Part shown: positions 51,259-60,808 of the stretch, in pieces
Position numbering within the stretch: position 1 is the stretch's first letter
Layout: each line of letters starts with the position of its first letter
Assembly: GCF_019430885.1 (NCBI RefSeq)
Contig: NZ_JAHYBZ010000008.1
Location: forward strand, 186,001 to 250,000
Direction of reading: 5' to 3'
DNA from: Roseomonas alba
Lineage (GTDB): Bacteria; Pseudomonadota; Alphaproteobacteria; Acetobacterales; Acetobacteraceae
Length of the DNA: 64,000 nt
Position numbers and translations under genes: made by a program
Notes under the pieces: generated by a model
Seen by the model: only the letters and a program-made list of their open reading frames with translations
What the model was told of the DNA's origin: nothing
Databases searched by the model: none

Positions 51259-54200
51259 ATGCCTGTCATCTCCAATCTCAACACGACGCAGATCGCGGCG
51301 CTGACGACGACGACGATTGCGGCGCTGACCACCGCGGACATCGCGAGCCTGGCGTCCACGCAGATCCAGGCGCTGACGACGACGCAGTTCGGGGTGCTGA
51401 AGGCGACGCATATCGCGGCGCTGAGCACGACGCAGATCGCGGCGCTGGAGACGACCGACCTCGCCGCGCTGAACACGACGCAGGTGCGGGCACTGGCGCC
51501 GACCAGGATCGGCGCGCTCAACACGACGCAGGTCGCGGCGCTGACCACGACGCAGGTGGGCGCGCTGACCGGCACGCAGCTTGCGGGTCTGGACACCACC
51601 GACATCACGGCACTGACCACCACGCAAATGGGCGTGCTGACCAGCACCCAGGTCGCCGCCTTCACCACCGCGCAGATGCGCGCGATGGAGACGACCGACC
51701 TCGCGGTGCTGACGACCACGCAGATCCGCGGGCTGTCCTCCGCGCAGATGGCCGCGCTGAACACCACGCAGGTCGGGGCGCTGACCACGACGCAGGTCGG
51801 GGCACTCAGCACGACCCAGGTGGCGGCGATGAATTCGGCGCAGGTCTCTGCGCTGACCACGACGCAGCTCGGGGCCCTGACCTCCACGCAGGTCGGGGCC
51901 CTGACTGCCGCGCAGTTCCGCGGCTTCGACACCACAGACATTGCGGCGCTGACCACAACCCAGGTCGCGGGCCTGCGGTCCAGCCAGATCGGCGCGCTCA
52001 CCACCACCCAGGTGCAGGCGCTTGAGACCACCGACCTCGCCACGCTGACGACGGCGCAGTTGCTGGGCCTGTCGACCGTTCAGATGGGCGCGATGACGAG
52101 CACCCAGGTCGGGGCGCTGACCACGACCCAGGTCGCGGGCCTGGCGGCACGCCAGGTGGCGGCGCTGAACACGACCAATGTCGCAGCGCTGACCACGACC
52201 CAGGTAGGTGCGCTGACGACCAGCCAGGTCGCGGGACTGACGACCACCCAGATCCGCGGTCTGGAGACAACCGACCTTGCGGTGCTGACCACGACGCAGC
52301 TCCGGGCGCTCAGCGGCTCGGCCGTCGGGGCATTGAACACGACGCAGATCGGCGCCCTGACCACCACGCAGATAGGCGCCCTGACCACGACGCAGCTTTC
52401 CAAGTTCGCCTCGTCCCAGGTGGCGGCGCTGACCACCACGCAGCTCGGGGCGCTGAGCTCGGCCCAGGTGGCGGGGCTGTCCACGGTCCAGATCCGTGGC
52501 TTCGACACCACTGACATCGTCAACCTGACCACGACCCAGATTGCGGGTCTGACCGCGACGCAGGTCGGCTCGCTGACGACGGCGCAGCTCGCGGCGCTGG
52601 AGACGACGGATCTCGCGACGCTCAACACGACGCAGATCCGCGGCATCGCGGCCTCCAGCATCCGTGCGCTCACCACGACCCAGGTCGGCGCCCTGACCAC
52701 GACGCAGATCGGTGCCTTGGCGGCCAGCCAGGTGGCAGGGCTGGAAAGCAGCGACATAGCGGCGCTGACGACCACACAGATTGGCGCCCTGTCCAGCACC
52801 CAGGCCGCTGCCCTGACGACCACGCAGATCGCTGGGCTGGAAACGACGGACCTCGCCGTGCTGAGCACGACCCAGCTCCGGGGTCTGGGGGCGACGCAGA
52901 TCGGCGCCCTGAACACGACTCAGATCGGCGCCATCACCACCACGCAGATCGGCAGCCTGACCAACACGCAGGTCCTGGGGCTGAAATCCAGCCAGGTCGC
53001 TGCGCTGACCACGACGCAGATCGGGGCCTTCAGCTCGACCCAGATCGGGGCGATGGCGACCGCACAACTGGCCGGACTGAACACGACGGACATCGCGGCG
53101 CTGACCACGACCCAGGTGGCGGGGCTGCTCGCCGCCCGGATCACCGGCCTCGCCACGACCCAGATCGCGGCGTTGGAGACGACCGACCTTGTTACGCTGA
53201 CCACGACGCAGCTTGTTGGCCTGAACACGTCGCAGATCGCGGCACTGACCACCACACAGGTGGCGGTGCTGACGACGACCCAGATCGCCGGGCTTCTGCC
53301 CGCCCGCATCAAGGGCTTTGAGAGCACCGACATCGCGGCGCTGACCACCACCCAGATCGGGGCGCTGTCCAGCACGCAGCTCGCGGCGATGAGCACGACG
53401 CAGCTTCGCGGCATGGAGACCACCGATCTCGGCGTGCTGACCACGACGCAGATCCGTGGGTTGACCTCGGCGCAGCTCGGTTCGTTGAGCACGACCCTGC
53501 TCGGCGCACTGACCACAACGCAGATCGGTGCGCTGACCAATACGCAGATCGTCGGCCTCAGTTCGACGCAGGTCGGTGCACTGACCACGACGCAGATCGG
53601 CGCGCTCACCTCGACGCAGGTCGGTGCGCTGACAGTGGCGCAGCTCAAGGGATTGAACACGACCGATGTCGCGGCGCTGACCACGACACAGATGAGCGGG
53701 CTGACGGCGACGCAGCTTGCCTCCTTGACCACGACGCAGATCGCCGGCCTGGAGACGACCGACCTCGCGGTGCTGACCACGACGCAGGTTCGTGGGCTTG
53801 GTACCTCGCAGGTCGCCGGGCTGAACACGACACAGCTTGGTGCGTTGACCACGACGCAGGTCGGGGCACTCACGGCCACGCAGCTTGGCGGGTTCACGAC
53901 GACGCAGATCGCGGCATTGACCACGACACAGCTTGGCGCGATCGGGACCGCCGCACTGCCGGGCCTGGCGGCCAGCCGGATCGCGGCGCTGACCACCACC
54001 CAGGCGGCCGCCCTGACCACGACGCAGGTCGCGGCGCTCAGCACGGCACAGGTCGCCGGGCTGGAGAGCTCGGACTTCGCGGCCCTGACCACGACGCAGA
54101 TCGGCGCGCTGACGAGCGCGCAGCTCAGCGCATTGGGCACGACGCAGTTGCGGGGGATGGAGACCACCGACCTTGCTGTGCTGACCACGACGCAGATCCG

Positions 54201-56928
54201 TGGCCTGAAGTCCTCGCAGATCGCAGCGCTGACGACCACGCAGATCGGTGCCATCACGACCACGCAGATCGGTAGCCTGGCCAATGCGCAGGTGCTGGGA
54301 CTGACCTCCAGCCAGGTCGGCGCGCTGACCACGACGCAGATCGGGGCCTTCAGCTCGACTCAGATCGGGGCGATGGCGACCGCACAATTGGCCGGACTGA
54401 ACACAACGGACATCGCGGCGCTCACCACGACGCAGGTGGCGGGGCTGCTCGCCGCCCGTATCACCGGCCTCGCCACGACCCAGATCGCGGCGCTGGAGAC
54501 GACCGACCTTGCCACGCTGACCACGACGCAGCTTGTCGGTTTCAGCACTTCCCAGATCGCGGCACTGACCACCACCCAGGTCGCGGCGCTGACGACGACC
54601 CAGATCGCCGGCCTGCTGCCCGCCCGCATCGCCGGCTTCGAGAGCACCGACATCGCGGCATTGACCACGACCCAGATGGGAGCGCTGTCCAGCACGCAGC
54701 TCGCGGCGATGACCACGACCCAGCTTCGCGGCCTGGAGACCACCGATCTCGGTGTGCTGACCACGACGCAGATCCGCGGGTTGACCTCGGCACAGCTCGG
54801 CTCGCTCAGCACCACGCAGCTCGGGGCCTTGACCACGACGCAGATCGGGGCGCTGACCAATACGCAGATCATCGGGCTCAGCTCGACCCAGATCGGCGCC
54901 ATCACCACCACGCAGCTGGGCGCCCTGACCTCGACGCAGCTCGGTGCGCTGACGGTGGCGCAGCTCAAGGGGTTGAACACGACCGACGTGGCGGCGCTGA
55001 CGACGACCCAGGTCGGGGGGCTGACAGCCACTCAGCTTGCATCCCTCACCACCACCCAGATCGGCGGCTTCGAGACGACCGACCTGGCCGCGCTGACCAC
55101 CACGCAGATCCGTGGGCTTGGCACCTCCCAGGTCGCCGGGCTGAACACGACACAGCTTGGCGCGCTGACCACGACGCAGGTGGCGGCGCTGACCAGCGCT
55201 CAGCTCGGGGGGCTGACGACGACGCAGATCGCCGCCCTGACCACGACGCAGCTTGGCGCGATCGGCGCCGTCACGCTGCCGGGCCTGGCGGCCAGCCACA
55301 TTGCGGCGCTGACCACCACCCAGGCGGCCGCCCTGACCACGACCCAGGTCGCGGCCCTGAATGCGGGACAGGTCGGCGGCCTGGAATCGACGGATCTTGC
55401 GGCCCTGACCACGACACAGATCGGCGCGCTGACCAGCACGCAGATCGGCGCGCTGAGCACGACGCAACTGCGGGGGATGGAAACCACCGACCTCGCGGTG
55501 CTGACCACGACGCAGGTCCGTGGCCTTGCGGCGTCCCAACTCGGCGGGCTGACCACCACGCAGATCGGCGTGCTCACCACCACGCAGCTCGGTGGGCTGA
55601 CGACCACCCAGATCGCCGGACTGTCGTCGACCCAGGTTTCGGCCCTGACGACGACGCAGCTCGGCGCGCTCTCCTCGGCCCAGGTGGCCGGCCTGTCCAC
55701 GGCCCAGATGCGGGGGCTGGACACCACCGATATCGCCACCCTCACCACGACCCAGGTGGCGGGTCTGACCAGCGCGCAGATCGCCGGGCTGACCAGCACC
55801 CAGGCCGTAGCGCTCGAGACGACCGATCTCGTCACGCTGACCACGACGCAACTCCGTGGGCTGAACACGACCCAGATGGCGGCGCTGTCCACCACCCAGG
55901 TCACGGCACTGACCACGACGCAGCTTGGCGGCCTGGTCTCCTCCCAGATGGGGTCGCTGACCTCGACGCAGGTTGGGGCGCTGACCACGACCCAGGTCGC
56001 GGCACTCGCCACCACGCAGTTCCGCGGGTTGGGCTCGGCGCAGATGGCGGCGCTGACGACGACGCAGATCGGCGTGCTGACCACGACACAGCTCGCCTCC
56101 CTGACCCTCACCCAGACGCTGGGGCTGGAGACGACCGACCTCGCCGCGCTGTCCACCACGCAGGTGGGCGCGCTGACACGGACGGTGATCGGCGGACTGA
56201 GCACGACCCAGGTGCGCGCGCTGGAGACCACCGATCTCGCCGTGCTCAGCACGACGCAGATCGGCGGGCTGAACGGCAGCCAGGTCGCCGCCCTGAGCAC
56301 GACGCAGGTGGGGGCGCTGACCACGACACAGCTCGCGGCGCTGACCAGCAGCCAAGTGGGTGGCCTGACCACGACCCAGATCGGCACGCTGACGACCACG
56401 CAACTCGGGGGCTTCGGCACGACGCAGGTGCGGGCGCTCAGCTCCAGCCAGGTAGCGGCACTGAGCACGACACAGGTCGGCGCCCTGACCACGACGCAGA
56501 TCAGCGGCATGGGCGTGACGCAGGTGCGCGGGCTGGAGACCACCGACGTCGCGGTGCTCAACACCACCCAGATCGGGGCGCTTACCTCGACCCAGATCGG
56601 GGCGCTGACGGCCACACAGGTCACGGCGCTGACGACCACGGCGATCGGCGTGCTGACCACGACGCAGGAGGCCGGGCTGGTCTCCAGCCAGATCGGGGCG
56701 TTGACCAGCACTCAGATCACGGCACTCACCACCACTGCGGTCACCGCCCTCACGACGACCCAGGTCGCAGGGCTGACCACGGACCAGATCGCCGCCTTCA
56801 CCACGACGCAGATTGGCGCGCTGGAGACGAGCGACATCGCGGCGCTGACCGATGCCCAGGTGGCCGGCTTCACCACCACACAGATCGGGGCGATGACCAC
56901 CGCTCAGGCTAACGCCCTGTTTACCTGA
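51259..56928 (+). CDS. Giant Thr-rich octad-repeat protein, probable type I secretion substrate
   Basis: 1,889 residues: an 11-residue head (MPVISNLNTTQ), exactly 234 contiguous octads and a 6-residue tail (ANALFT). The octad consensus is [IVL]-[AG]-[AG]-L-T-T-T-Q, so each unit has about three Thr/Ser. I see no Cys, Trp or Tyr and little charge. About 33 octads end in Asp in place of Gln, mostly as ETTD or NTTD, at spacings of mainly 4, 6, 10 and 13 octads. There is no signal peptide, membrane segment or RTX nonapeptide. It lies right after the ABC-HlyD pair and 44 bases before two GT41-type glycosyltransferases. I infer a secreted, glycosylated adhesin or matrix protein; the family is unknown to me. 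ATG 51259 has GGGAG 6 bases upstream. Confidence 0.9.
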   Translation: MPVISNLNTTQIAALTTTTIAALTTADIASLASTQIQALTTTQFGVLKATHIAALSTTQIAALETTDLAALNTTQVRALAPTRIGALNTTQVAALTTTQVGALTGTQLAGLDTTDITALTTTQMGVLTSTQVAAFTTAQMRAMETTDLAVLTTTQIRGLSSAQMAALNTTQVGALTTTQVGALSTTQVAAMNSAQVSALTTTQLGALTSTQVGALTAAQFRGFDTTDIAALTTTQVAGLRSSQIGALTTTQVQALETTDLATLTTAQLLGLSTVQMGAMTSTQVGALTTTQVAGLAARQVAALNTTNVAALTTTQVGALTTSQVAGLTTTQIRGLETTDLAVLTTTQLRALSGSAVGALNTTQIGALTTTQIGALTTTQLSKFASSQVAALTTTQLGALSSAQVAGLSTVQIRGFDTTDIVNLTTTQIAGLTATQVGSLTTAQLAALETTDLATLNTTQIRGIAASSIRALTTTQVGALTTTQIGALAASQVAGLESSDIAALTTTQIGALSSTQAAALTTTQIAGLETTDLAVLSTTQLRGLGATQIGALNTTQIGAITTTQIGSLTNTQVLGLKSSQVAALTTTQIGAFSSTQIGAMATAQLAGLNTTDIAALTTTQVAGLLAARITGLATTQIAALETTDLVTLTTTQLVGLNTSQIAALTTTQVAVLTTTQIAGLLPARIKGFESTDIAALTTTQIGALSSTQLAAMSTTQLRGMETTDLGVLTTTQIRGLTSAQLGSLSTTLLGALTTTQIGALTNTQIVGLSSTQVGALTTTQIGALTSTQVGALTVAQLKGLNTTDVAALTTTQMSGLTATQLASLTTTQIAGLETTDLAVLTTTQVRGLGTSQVAGLNTTQLGALTTTQVGALTATQLGGFTTTQIAALTTTQLGAIGTAALPGLAASRIAALTTTQAAALTTTQVAALSTAQVAGLESSDFAALTTTQIGALTSAQLSALGTTQLRGMETTDLAVLTTTQIRGLKSSQIAALTTTQIGAITTTQIGSLANAQVLGLTSSQVGALTTTQIGAFSSTQIGAMATAQLAGLNTTDIAALTTTQVAGLLAARITGLATTQIAALETTDLATLTTTQLVGFSTSQIAALTTTQVAALTTTQIAGLLPARIAGFESTDIAALTTTQMGALSSTQLAAMTTTQLRGLETTDLGVLTTTQIRGLTSAQLGSLSTTQLGALTTTQIGALTNTQIIGLSSTQIGAITTTQLGALTSTQLGALTVAQLKGLNTTDVAALTTTQVGGLTATQLASLTTTQIGGFETTDLAALTTTQIRGLGTSQVAGLNTTQLGALTTTQVAALTSAQLGGLTTTQIAALTTTQLGAIGAVTLPGLAASHIAALTTTQAAALTTTQVAALNAGQVGGLESTDLAALTTTQIGALTSTQIGALSTTQLRGMETTDLAVLTTTQVRGLAASQLGGLTTTQIGVLTTTQLGGLTTTQIAGLSSTQVSALTTTQLGALSSAQVAGLSTAQMRGLDTTDIATLTTTQVAGLTSAQIAGLTSTQAVALETTDLVTLTTTQLRGLNTTQMAALSTTQVTALTTTQLGGLVSSQMGSLTSTQVGALTTTQVAALATTQFRGLGSAQMAALTTTQIGVLTTTQLASLTLTQTLGLETTDLAALSTTQVGALTRTVIGGLSTTQVRALETTDLAVLSTTQIGGLNGSQVAALSTTQVGALTTTQLAALTSSQVGGLTTTQIGTLTTTQLGGFGTTQVRALSSSQVAALSTTQVGALTTTQISGMGVTQVRGLETTDVAVLNTTQIGALTSTQIGALTATQVTALTTTAIGVLTTTQEAGLVSSQIGALTSTQITALTTTAVTALTTTQVAGLTTDQIAAFTTTQIGALETSDIAALTDAQVAGFTTTQIGAMTTAQANALFT
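51290..56910 (+). repeat. 24-bp tandem repeat array with 576- and 744-bp super-repeats
   Basis: The coding repeat unit is 24 bases (eight codons, typically CTGACCACGACGCAG followed by ATCGGCGCG). Asp-bearing units recur with period 24 octads (576 bp) in the first part and 31 octads (744 bp) later; 24 plus 31 octads gives the 1,320-bp near-duplicate seen at about 52861-54180 and 54181-55500. No length change breaks the 8-codon phase. Confidence 0.9.
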
Positions 56929-56972
56929 CCCGGGGCCGGATAGGCCCGACGGACCACGAAGGAGAGTGCGGC

Positions 56973-58937
56973 ATGGCCAGAATGGGCATCGCCGAACTGG
57001 TGGGCAGCGCGCAGGCGCTGTCCGCCGCGGGCCAAGGTGCGCTGGCCGCGGAGCTGTATCGCGACTGGGCAGGGCAGAACCCGGACGACCCGCTGTTGCA
57101 TGCGGTGCATTTCAACCGCGGGGTGCTGCTGGCCGATGCCGGGGACCTCGCGGGGGCGGTGGAGGCCTTCTCCGCCGCGATCCGTCGCAGGCCGGAATTC
57201 CTGCCGCCCTACATCAATCTCGGCGCGGCCTGCGAGAAGCTGGGTGCCAAGGCCCAGGCCTACGGGCATTGGGCGCATGTGTCGGGCAGCCTGGCCGGGG
57301 TGACCAGTGAGACCGTCGCCTACAAGGCCACGGCGCTGAAGCAGATGGCGCAGGTGCTGGAAGGCGGGCGTCAGCTTGCGGCGGCCGAGGATGCGCTGCG
57401 TCAGGTGGCGGAGCTGACCCCCTGGCAGCGCGACGTGGTGCAGCACTGGATCAGCCTGCGCCAGCGGCAATGCCAATGGCCGCTGCTGGTGCCGGTGGCC
57501 GGGCATGATCGCGCGGCACTGCTACGACGCATCGCGCCGCTGAGCATGGCCTGCCTCGCGGATGATCCGTTGATGCAGTTGGCCGTCGCCGTCGCCCATG
57601 TGCGGGAGGATGTCGGAACGCCGGAGCAGTTCCGCGTGACCGCAGACTTCGCCGGCCGCATCGGCGAGGTGCCGGGGCGCCGGCTGCGCATCGGCTATCT
57701 ATCATCCGATCTGCGCGACCACGCGATCGGGTCGCTGATGGCCGAGATGTTCGGTCTGCACGACCGCTCGGCGGTCGAGGTCTTCGTCTATTACTGCGGC
57801 ATCCCGCAGGAGGACGCGACCAAGCTCCGCATCCGCACCAGCGTCGAGCATTGGCGCGACATCACGGCGCTGGACGATGCGGCGGCCGAGGCGCTGATGC
57901 TCGGCGACGGCATCGACATCCTGGTCGACGTCAATGGCCATACGCGCAGTGCCCGGACGCGCCTGCTGGCGCGGCGGCCGGCGCCGATCATCGTCAACTG
58001 GCTCGGATATCCGGGCAGCATGGGCAGCCCGTACCACCACTACATCATCGCCGATCCGCACATCATCCCGGAGGGTAGCGAGCGCTTCTATTCCGAGACG
58101 GTGCTGCGGCTGCCCTGCTACCAGCCGAACGACCGGCGCCGTCCGACCGCCGGCGCCGTGCCGCCGCGCCGCGCGGATCACGGATTGCCCGAGGACGGGA
58201 CGGTCTTCTGTTCCTTCAACGGCACGCAGAAGATCACGCCCTTCGTCTTCGCGCGCTGGATGGCGATCCTGCGCGACGTGCCGGGCAGCGTGCTGTGGCT
58301 GCTGAAATCCTGCGACGAGGTGGAGGACCGGCTCCGCGCCCATGCCGCTTCCGCCGGCATCGCGCCAGAGCGGCTGGTCTTCGCGCCGATCGTCGCGGCG
58401 CATGAGCATCTGGCCCGCTATGCCCTCGCGGATCTGTTCCTCGATACGCTGCCCTATGGGGCGCATACGACGGCCTCGGACGCGCTGTGGACCGGAGTGC
58501 CGGTGCTGACCGTGCCAGGGCGAGGCTTCGCGGGGCGGGTCTGCGCCAGTCTGGTGCATGCGGCAGGGTTGCCGGACCTCGTCTGCGCCTCGGCCGAGGA
58601 GTATGTCGCGCGCGGCATTGCCCTCGGACGCGACCGTGCCGCTCTGGCGGCGCATCGCGACAGGCTGGTGGCCGGGCGCGACACGGCGCTGCTGTTCGAC
58701 ACGCCGCGGCTGGTGCGGGAACTGGAAACACTGTTCCGCCGCATGTGGGACGATTTCGCGATGGGACGGCTGAAGCAGCCCGATCTCACCAATCTCGAGA
58801 CCTATCTGGAACTCGGGGCAGCGATGGACCACGACGCGGTCGAGACCTCCTTCCAGCCCGACTATGACGCGCGTTGGCAGGCGGCGCGGGCGCGGCGACA
58901 CGCCTATGCGCCGCTGCCCGCCGATGGGCGGTGCTGA
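56973..58937 (+). CDS. TPR-containing O-linked N-acetylglucosamine transferase-like protein (GT41), first copy
   Basis: A 654-residue protein of the SPINDLY/OGT class. The N-terminus has TPR-like repeats (NRGVLLADAGDLAGAVEAFS, YINLGAACEKLGAKAQAYGH). The GT41 core starts LRIGYLSSDLRDHAIGSLM, with the catalytic-type His, and has FCSFNGTQKITPFVFARWM with the conserved Lys and LPYGAHTTASDALWTGVPVL. GT41 enzymes O-link GlcNAc or another hexose to Ser/Thr. GAAGGAGAG precedes ATG 56973. It is the likely glycosyltransferase for the Thr-rich protein encoded just upstream. Confidence 0.85.
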   Translation: MARMGIAELVGSAQALSAAGQGALAAELYRDWAGQNPDDPLLHAVHFNRGVLLADAGDLAGAVEAFSAAIRRRPEFLPPYINLGAACEKLGAKAQAYGHWAHVSGSLAGVTSETVAYKATALKQMAQVLEGGRQLAAAEDALRQVAELTPWQRDVVQHWISLRQRQCQWPLLVPVAGHDRAALLRRIAPLSMACLADDPLMQLAVAVAHVREDVGTPEQFRVTADFAGRIGEVPGRRLRIGYLSSDLRDHAIGSLMAEMFGLHDRSAVEVFVYYCGIPQEDATKLRIRTSVEHWRDITALDDAAAEALMLGDGIDILVDVNGHTRSARTRLLARRPAPIIVNWLGYPGSMGSPYHHYIIADPHIIPEGSERFYSETVLRLPCYQPNDRRRPTAGAVPPRRADHGLPEDGTVFCSFNGTQKITPFVFARWMAILRDVPGSVLWLLKSCDEVEDRLRAHAASAGIAPERLVFAPIVAAHEHLARYALADLFLDTLPYGAHTTASDALWTGVPVLTVPGRGFAGRVCASLVHAAGLPDLVCASAEEYVARGIALGRDRAALAAHRDRLVAGRDTALLFDTPRLVRELETLFRRMWDDFAMGRLKQPDLTNLETYLELGAAMDHDAVETSFQPDYDARWQAARARRHAYAPLPADGRC

Positions 58938-60706
58938 GCGTGGCGCCGCTCGACAGCGCCGCGCCGACCAGCTTCGCCGGCCTGCCCCTGGAAGCGCTGC
59001 TGCCGGGGCTCGGTGCGCTGCCGCCCGCGCAGGGCGTCGCGGCCTATCGGGCGTGGCTCGCGGCCAATCCGGCCTCGCCGCAGCGTTTTGCGGCGTGGTT
59101 CAACCTCGGCGCCCTGCTGGGCCAGACGGGGGACCGGGCGGCGGCGATGATCGCCTATCGCCAGGCGCTGGCCCTGAAGCCTGATCTGCATCAGGCCGCG
59201 GTGAATCTGGGGCTGATGCTGGAAGCGGAAGGGCGGCCCGGCGAGGCGCTCGCCCTGTGGGGGGAGGCGCTGCAACCCGATGCGGCGCGAACGGCCCTGC
59301 TGAATCAGCGCGGCCGACTGCTCGAGACACACAAGCGCTATGCCGAGGCGGAACGCGCGCTGCATGCCAGCCTGCTGACCGACGCCGACCAGCCCGATGT
59401 CATCCAGCATTGGGCTCATCTGCGCCAGAAGGGGTGCCTGTGGCCGTTGCAGGGTGAAGGCATACCAGGCCTGTCCGCCGAGGCGCTGATCCTGCGCGGC
59501 GGGCCGCTCGGGGCCCTGGCGCTGACCGACGATCCCGACCTTCAACGGTGCATCGGGGAGGCCTGGATCGCGCGCAAGGTCCCCGCCGCGCCGGAACGCC
59601 TGTCCCCGGCCCGCGGCTATGCGCATGACCGCATCCGCATCGGGTATCTGTCCTCCGATTTCTGCCGCCACGCGATGGGGTTCCTGATCGTCGGCCTGCT
59701 CGAACATCATGACCGCGATCGTTTCGAGGTCTTCGGCTACTGCTCCACGCCGGAGGATGGCAGCGATCTGCGCCGCCGCATCATCGCGGCCTTCGACCAC
59801 CACGTCCCGATCGGCCATCTGTCCGAGGAGGAAGCCGCTCGCCGCATCCGGGCCGATGAGATCGACGTCCTGATCGACCTGAACGGGCTGACGGCCGGCG
59901 CGCGGCTCGGCGCGCTGCGCTGGAAGCCGGCGCCGGTGCAGGCAACCTATCTCGGCTATGTGGGACCGGTGCCGCTTCCGGAACTCGACTGGATGCTCTG
60001 CGACGCCGTCACCGTGCCACCGGATCAGGCCAGACACTATGCGCCACGGCCGCTGCCGATCGAGGGATGCTACCAGGCGAATGACGGGCGCGACCAGGCG
60101 CTGCCGGCGATCAGTCGTGCCTCGGAGGGACTGCCCGAGAACGCCTTCCTGCTCTGCTGCTTCAACAACTTCTACAAGATCACGCCGCAGGTCTTCGCCG
60201 CGTGGATGGCGATCCTGCGCGCCGCGCCGCATACCGTGCTGTGGCTGACCGAGGACAATGCGACCGGCATCGCCAATCTGCGCCGCGAGGCCGCGGCGGC
60301 GGGCATCGCGGCGGATCGTCTGGTCTTCGCGTCGCGCTGCGATCCGTTGCAATACTTCGCCCGGCTCGGACTGGCGGACCTCTTCCTCGATACCTTCCCC
60401 TACAATGCGGGCACGGTCGCATCGGATGCGCTGCGCATGGGGCTGCCGATCGTCACCTTGGCAGGCCGCGCCTTCGCCTCCCGCATGGCGACCAGCCTGC
60501 TGACGGCGGTGGGCGCAACGGACGGCATCGCGACGACGCTGGATGACTATGTGTCCAAGGCGGTCGCGCTCGCGACCGATCCGGCGCGGCACGCGGCGGC
60601 GCGCCAGCGCCTCGCGGGCGATGCCTGGGTGCGCAGTCTGGGCGACACTGCGGGCTTCGCCGCGCGGATGGAAGCGGCCTACGAGAGGATCGTCCTGCGG
60701 CCCTAG
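58931..60706 (+). CDS. TPR-containing O-linked N-acetylglucosamine transferase-like protein (GT41), second copy
   Basis: A 591-residue GT41-type enzyme from GTG 58931 (GTG 58940 is an alternative just past the previous stop). It overlaps the first copy by 7 bases, so the two are coupled. TPR-like units cover residues about 50-160, and the GT41 core begins RIGYLSSDFCRHAMGFLI, closer to eukaryotic OGT than the first copy, with CCFNNFYKITPQVFAAWMAI and FPYNAGTVASDALRMGLPIV. The two copies are clearly diverged, so different acceptors or sugars are possible. The stop codon TAG is the edge of a family B repeat. Confidence 0.85.
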   Translation: MLSVAPLDSAAPTSFAGLPLEALLPGLGALPPAQGVAAYRAWLAANPASPQRFAAWFNLGALLGQTGDRAAAMIAYRQALALKPDLHQAAVNLGLMLEAEGRPGEALALWGEALQPDAARTALLNQRGRLLETHKRYAEAERALHASLLTDADQPDVIQHWAHLRQKGCLWPLQGEGIPGLSAEALILRGGPLGALALTDDPDLQRCIGEAWIARKVPAAPERLSPARGYAHDRIRIGYLSSDFCRHAMGFLIVGLLEHHDRDRFEVFGYCSTPEDGSDLRRRIIAAFDHHVPIGHLSEEEAARRIRADEIDVLIDLNGLTAGARLGALRWKPAPVQATYLGYVGPVPLPELDWMLCDAVTVPPDQARHYAPRPLPIEGCYQANDGRDQALPAISRASEGLPENAFLLCCFNNFYKITPQVFAAWMAILRAAPHTVLWLTEDNATGIANLRREAAAAGIAADRLVFASRCDPLQYFARLGLADLFLDTFPYNAGTVASDALRMGLPIVTLAGRAFASRMATSLLTAVGATDGIATTLDDYVSKAVALATDPARHAAARQRLAGDAWVRSLGDTAGFAARMEAAYERIVLRP

Positions 60707-60808
60707 AGCAGATCCTGTCCGGATGAATTCATCCGAACAGGCGAAGATGCTCGCAAAAACAAATACCTAGAGCATTGCAGGTGAACGGAAGCTCGCCGGA
60801 AATGCTCT
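60705..60808 (-). repeat. Family B MITE-like element, copy 2
   Basis: A 104-base element identical in layout to copy 1 at 17081, in inverted orientation: AGAGCAGATC at the left end, AAATGCTCT at the right, TA on both sides. It lies between two convergent genes and provides TAG stop codons for both the second GT41 gene and the methyltransferase at 60807. Confidence 0.8.

Noticed and set aside
51196..56403. A 1,735-residue open frame on the minus strand opposite the octad gene
   Set aside because: It is a by-product of the 24-bp repeat, which lacks stop codons in several frames. Its product is Arg/Gly/Gln-rich and has no coherent repeat consensus or start site.
51259..56928. Octad array as a CRISPR or a satellite repeat
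   Set aside because: The 24-bp units vary by codon-synonymous changes within one open frame and have no spacers.
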